Origin: Sphingomonas kyeonggiensis
Lineage (GTDB): Bacteria; Pseudomonadota; Alphaproteobacteria; Sphingomonadales; Sphingomonadaceae
Direction of reading: 5' to 3'
Assembly (NCBI RefSeq): GCF_030812785.1
Contig: NZ_JAUSTJ010000003.1
Location: forward strand, 124,001 to 188,000
Length of the DNA stretch: 64,000 nucleotides
The position numbers and the translations under genes are program-made. Positions 60,836 to 64,000 of this stretch are shown piece by piece (within the stretch, counting starts at the first letter, position 1; every line of letters begins with the position of its first letter). The notes under the pieces were generated by a model that searched no databases, was not told the DNA's origin, and worked only from the letters and a program-made list of their open reading frames with translations.

Positions 60836-61387
60836 ATGGCAATTGAAGCCGATCTGGCCGGTCCCGAGAATCCCCGTCGCCGCGATTACCTCCAATATGC
60901 CGCCGTTTCGGTGGCAGCGGTGGGTGCGGGCGTCGTGGTGTTCCCGCTGGTCAATTCGATGAACCCGTCGGCCGACGTCCTCGCGCAGTCCTCCACCGAG
61001 GTGGACCTGTCGAAGATCGAGCCGGGCCAGGCGATCAAGACCAGCTTCCGCAAGCAGCCTTTGTTCGTGCGCAATCTGACGCCGAAGGAAATCGCCGAGG
61101 CGGATGCGGTGCCGGTCTCGGCCCTGCGCGATCCGCAGACGCTCGAGCAGCGCACGGCGAAGGGCCACACCAACTGGCTGATCACGCTGGGCGTGTGCAC
61201 CCATCTCGGCTGCGTGCCGCTGGGCGCGGGCGAGGGCGAGAATCGCGGTCCGTTCGGCGGCTATTTCTGCCCCTGCCACGGTTCGGCCTATGACACTGCC
61301 GGTCGCATCCGCCAGGGTCCCGCCCCGAAGAACCTCGAGGTTCCAAAATATAATTTCACGTCCGACACCGTCGTCGTGGTTGGGTGA
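60836..61387 (+). CDS. petA: Ubiquinol-cytochrome c reductase Rieske subunit
   Basis: This 183-residue iron-sulfur subunit of the bc1 complex has a twin-arginine signal anchor (RRRDYLQYAAVSVAAVGAG). The 2Fe-2S ligands are CTHLGC and CPCHGS (the third and fourth residue sets near 131 and 151), separated by the usual ~20 residues. It passes electrons from ubiquinol to cytochrome c1. The start is ATG at 60836. The ~200-base gap before it has no gene and should hold the operon promoter. Confidence 0.97.
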   Translation: MAIEADLAGPENPRRRDYLQYAAVSVAAVGAGVVVFPLVNSMNPSADVLAQSSTEVDLSKIEPGQAIKTSFRKQPLFVRNLTPKEIAEADAVPVSALRDPQTLEQRTAKGHTNWLITLGVCTHLGCVPLGAGEGENRGPFGGYFCPCHGSAYDTAGRIRQGPAPKNLEVPKYNFTSDTVVVVG

Positions 61388-61400
61388 GGATTAGAGCGCG

Positions 61401-62660
61401 ATGAGCTTTCCCTGGGCCAAACATTATGAGCCGAAGAATCCGGTGATGCAGTGGGTGGATTCCCGTCTGCCCCTGCCGCGCTTCGTCTACAACGCCGTCG
61501 GCGCCGGTTATCCGGTGCCGCGCAATCTCAACTATTGGTGGAACTTCGGCGTGCTCGCCGGGGTGGCGCTGGTCTGCCAGCTGATCACCGGCATCGTGCT
61601 GGCGATGCACTTCCATTCGTCGGCTGCGAGCGCCTTCGATTCGGTCAATGTCGGCATCATGCGCGACGTGAACGCAGGCTGGTTCCTGCGTTTCGCCCAC
61701 GCCAACGGCGCCTCGATGTTCTTCGTGGTGATCTACATCCACATGTTCCGCGGCCTTTATTACGGGTCGTACAAGGCGCCGCGCGAGATGGTGTGGCTGC
61801 TCGGCGTGGTGATCTTCCTGCTGCTGATGGCCACCGCCTTCATGGGCTATGTGCTCCCCTGGGGGCAGATGAGCTTCTGGGGCGCGCAGGTGATCACCGG
61901 CTTCTTCTCGGCGATCCCCGTGGTCGGCGACTGGGTCCGCGTCTGGCTGCTCGGCGGCTATGCGCCGGACGATGCCGCGCTCAACCGCTTCTTCTCGCTC
62001 CACTATCTGCTGCCCTTCGTGATCGCGGGCGCCGTGATCCTGCACATCTGGGCGCTCCACATCCCGGGCTCGTCGAACCCGACCGGCGTGGAAGTGAAGG
62101 GCGAGCAGGATACCGTGCCGTTCCACCCGTACTACACGGCGAAGGACGGCCTGGGCGTGGTGGTGTTCCTGATCCTGTTCTCGGTGCTGATCTTCTTCGC
62201 GCCGGACTATCTGGGCCACCCGGACAACTACATCCCGGCCAACCCGCTCTCCACCCCCGCGCACATCGTCCCCGAATGGTATTTCTGGCCGTTCTACGCG
62301 ATCCTGCGCGCCTTCACCGCGGACTTCATCCTGCCGGCGAAGCTGTGGGGCGTGCTGGCGATGTTCGGCTCGATCCTGCTGCTGTTCTTCCTGCCCTGGC
62401 TCGACAAGTCGCCGGTGCGCTCGGGCTCGTACCGCCCGATGTACAAGGTGGCGTTCTGGGTGCTGGTGGTCGACGTGCTGGTGCTCGGCTATTGCGGCGG
62501 CTCTCCGGCCGAGCCGCTCTACGTGATCCTCAGCCAGATCGCGGCGGCCTATTACTTCGCGCACTTCCTGATCATCGTGCCGATCATCTCGCACCTCGAG
62601 ACGCCGAAGCCGCTGCCGGGCTCGATCACCGAGGCCGTGCTGACCAAGACCGGCGCGTAA
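61401..62660 (+). CDS. petB: Ubiquinol-cytochrome c reductase cytochrome b
   Basis: This 419-residue subunit has eight membrane helices with two b-type hemes and the Qo/Qi sites. It shows NYWWNFGVLAG and AMHFHSS near the first heme His, VIYIHMFRGLYYGSY, the Qo motif TAFMGYVLPWGQMSFWGAQVI, a second His pair in HYLLPFVIAGAVILHIWALH, and the PEWYFWPFYAILR block. It is 13 bases after petA and 15 before petC. Confidence 0.97.
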   Translation: MSFPWAKHYEPKNPVMQWVDSRLPLPRFVYNAVGAGYPVPRNLNYWWNFGVLAGVALVCQLITGIVLAMHFHSSAASAFDSVNVGIMRDVNAGWFLRFAHANGASMFFVVIYIHMFRGLYYGSYKAPREMVWLLGVVIFLLLMATAFMGYVLPWGQMSFWGAQVITGFFSAIPVVGDWVRVWLLGGYAPDDAALNRFFSLHYLLPFVIAGAVILHIWALHIPGSSNPTGVEVKGEQDTVPFHPYYTAKDGLGVVVFLILFSVLIFFAPDYLGHPDNYIPANPLSTPAHIVPEWYFWPFYAILRAFTADFILPAKLWGVLAMFGSILLLFFLPWLDKSPVRSGSYRPMYKVAFWVLVVDVLVLGYCGGSPAEPLYVILSQIAAAYYFAHFLIIVPIISHLETPKPLPGSITEAVLTKTGA

Positions 62661-62675
62661 GGGGGACCAGGAACA

Positions 62676-63512
62676 ATGACTTCACTGTTCATCAAATCGA
62701 TCAAGTTCCTGGTCGGTGGTGGCTTCATCCTCGTGCTGCTGATCGCGCTCTATGGCTCGGTCTGGGGCGTGATCAACGAGCCGGCCGCCGAAACCGCCGA
62801 GCATGCGATGCACAAGCATCCCAAGGAGCTGAAGCTCGCCTCGGACGGGCCGCTCGGCAAGTTCGACCTGCGCCAGCTGCAGCGCGGCTTCCTCGTCTAC
62901 AAGGAAGTCTGCTCGGCCTGCCACTCGCTCAACCTGGTCTCGTTCCGCAATCTGAAGGATCTCGGCTATAGCGATGCCGAGGTGAAGAAGATCGCCAAGG
63001 ACTGGGCGATCAAGCAGCCGGTGTTCGACGAGAAGGGCGGCACCTGGGGCGAGCGCGACAATGTGCCGTCGGACCGTTTCCCGAAGGTCTATTATCCGGG
63101 CACCGGCACCCCGCCGGACCTCAGCCTGATCACCAAGGCGCGGCATGACGGCGCGGCCTATGTCCACTCGCTGCTGACCGGCTACAACGAAAAGCCCTCG
63201 GCCGAGGCGCTGGCGCACTTCCCGGACTTCGCCAAGACGCCCGACGGGATGCACTTCAACCCGTATTTCGCGAACCTCAACATCGCGATGCCGCCGCCCC
63301 TCACCCAGGACGGCCAGGTCCAGTATTCGGACGGCACCCGCGCAACGGTGGACCAGATGTCGACCGACGTGGCCGCCTTCCTGGTTTGGACCGCCGAGCC
63401 GACCCTCCAGACGCGCCGCACGGCCGGCTGGGCGGTGCTCGCCTTCCTCATCGTGCTGGGCTTCCTGACCTATGGTGCCTATCGCTCGGTCTGGGCAGGC
63501 GTTAAGCACTGA
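62676..63512 (+). CDS. petC: Ubiquinol-cytochrome c reductase cytochrome c1
   Basis: This 278-residue cytochrome c1 has an N-terminal helix (FIKSIKFLVGGGFILVLLIALYGSVWG) that looks uncleaved, then the heme c site CSACHSL (about 75-81), PDLSLITKARHDGAAYVHSLLTGY and MPPPLTQDGQVQYSDG (with the axial Met), and a C-terminal anchor helix. It ends the petABC operon. Complex III here feeds c-type electron carriers for the oxidases supplied with copper by PCuAC-type proteins. Confidence 0.95.
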   Translation: MTSLFIKSIKFLVGGGFILVLLIALYGSVWGVINEPAAETAEHAMHKHPKELKLASDGPLGKFDLRQLQRGFLVYKEVCSACHSLNLVSFRNLKDLGYSDAEVKKIAKDWAIKQPVFDEKGGTWGERDNVPSDRFPKVYYPGTGTPPDLSLITKARHDGAAYVHSLLTGYNEKPSAEALAHFPDFAKTPDGMHFNPYFANLNIAMPPPLTQDGQVQYSDGTRATVDQMSTDVAAFLVWTAEPTLQTRRTAGWAVLAFLIVLGFLTYGAYRSVWAGVKH

Positions 63513-63545
63513 TCCCGCTCCGGCGGTAAATGCCGATCAATCTGG

Positions 63546-63580
63546 ATCCCGCCCCGGCTCGGCCTGGGCGGGATTCCTGT
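63546..63580 (+). terminator. Candidate terminator after petC
   Basis: A 9-bp stem (atcccgccc 63546-63554 with gggcgggat 63566-63574) has an 11-base loop and is followed by tcctgtgttt. The T-run is short, so confidence is moderate. Confidence 0.6.
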
Positions 63581-63599
63581 GTTTAAAGGGCCCGTTTCG

Positions 63600-64000
63600 A
63601 TGAATGACGACATCCGGCAGCGTATCCGGACGATCCCCGACTTCCCCAAGCCGGGCATCATGTTCCGCGACATCACCACGCTGCTGCTCGATGCCGAGGG
63701 GCTGAAGCTGACCATCGACCGGATGGCCGAGGCCGTTGACGGCCCGGTCGACCTGGTCGCCGGGATCGAGGCGCGCGGCTTCCTGTTCGGCGCGGCGCTG
63801 GCGGTGAAGCTCGGCGCGGGCATGCTGCTGGTCCGCAAGGACGGCAAGCTTCCGGGCGCGACGATCGCCGAGGATTATGCGCTCGAGTACGGCACCGACC
63901 GGATCGCCATCCATGCCGATGCGCTGGCGCCGGGCGCCCGCGTGCTGCTGGTCGACGACCTGATCGCCACGGGCGGCACCGCCCGCACCGCGGTCCGCCT
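63600..64000 (+). CDS. apt: Adenine phosphoribosyltransferase, cut by window end
   Basis: The visible 133 codons match adenine phosphoribosyltransferase, which salvages adenine to AMP with PRPP. It opens MNDDIRQRIRTIPDFPKPGIMFRDITTLL, then shows LVAGIEARGFLFGAAL and the PRPP loop VLLVDDLIATGGTA near residue 117. The reading frame is intact to the window edge, and only about 50 residues should be missing. The start follows ggcccgtttcg with no clear Shine-Dalgarno sequence. Confidence 0.95.
   Translation, partial: MNDDIRQRIRTIPDFPKPGIMFRDITTLLLDAEGLKLTIDRMAEAVDGPVDLVAGIEARGFLFGAALAVKLGAGMLLVRKDGKLPGATIAEDYALEYGTDRIAIHADALAPGARVLLVDDLIATGGTARTAVR

Overview
The window looks like chromosomal DNA of a high-GC alphaproteobacterium of the Sphingomonas type (order Sphingomonadales). 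This rests on the cell-cycle regulator GcrA, a split ATP synthase F0 operon with a second b-type (b') subunit, a Rieske/cytochrome b/cytochrome c1 operon with a fused-type cytochrome c1, Tad-pilus-like secreted proteins, and a bacteriophytochrome/heme oxygenase pair. No rRNA, tRNA, CRISPR array, integrase or transposase gene was recognised. Most of the window is ordinary housekeeping sequence with many 4-bp start/stop overlaps.

Layout. 1-6.0 kb: end of an ABC-F ATPase, a CDP-alcohol phosphotransferase, a coupled PH-domain/hypothetical pair, a three-gene TadE/TadE/TadG-like set and a PCuAC copper chaperone. 6.2-9.3 kb: dnaK-dnaJ. 9.4-14.3 kb: a lower-GC hypothetical membrane protein, then small regulators (ECF sigma factor, XRE-type and HxlR-type regulators), each beside a gene it may control. 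14.4-20.6 kb: an M15-like peptidase, then purB-bphO-bphP as one overlapping minus-strand block, then an exported EF-hand protein. 21-24.3 kb: radC and atpI-B-E-F'-F. 24.3-32.3 kb: a FemAB-like acyltransferase coupled to a NodB-type deacetylase, a large transglutaminase/TPR protein, uvrC and an exported methyltransferase. 32.4-36.8 kb: recO, leuB, a GT2-GtrA glycosyltransferase and a protein O-mannosyltransferase-like enzyme. 37-44.4 kb: metZ-apaG, a short LysR regulator with a GNAT enzyme, an AIM24-like protein, a class-A-like serine hydrolase and parE. 44.6-48.5 kb: an unusual membrane chemoreceptor with a coupled small protein, two small proteins, coq7 and gcrA. 48.6-55.1 kb: an ABC-2 permease, argD-argF, hslO and queC-queE. 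55.2-64 kb: exported proteins, lipB, two YciC-like membrane proteins, hemF-trmL, petABC and the start of apt.

The most unusual signal is a set of dispersed palindromic elements. Family A is about 80-110 bp with cgtcatccc... ends, and each arm is itself a GAAA-loop hairpin. Family B is about 140-150 bp with nested (c)ctccc hairpins. Family C is a related two-arm element around a terminator. They sit mostly between genes, often where genes converge. One lies inside the bphO reading frame and adds about 31 residues to the heme oxygenase. Another ends with the Shine-Dalgarno sequence of argF. One copy carries a paired (compensatory) change that keeps the arm hairpin, which argues that the hairpin itself is maintained.
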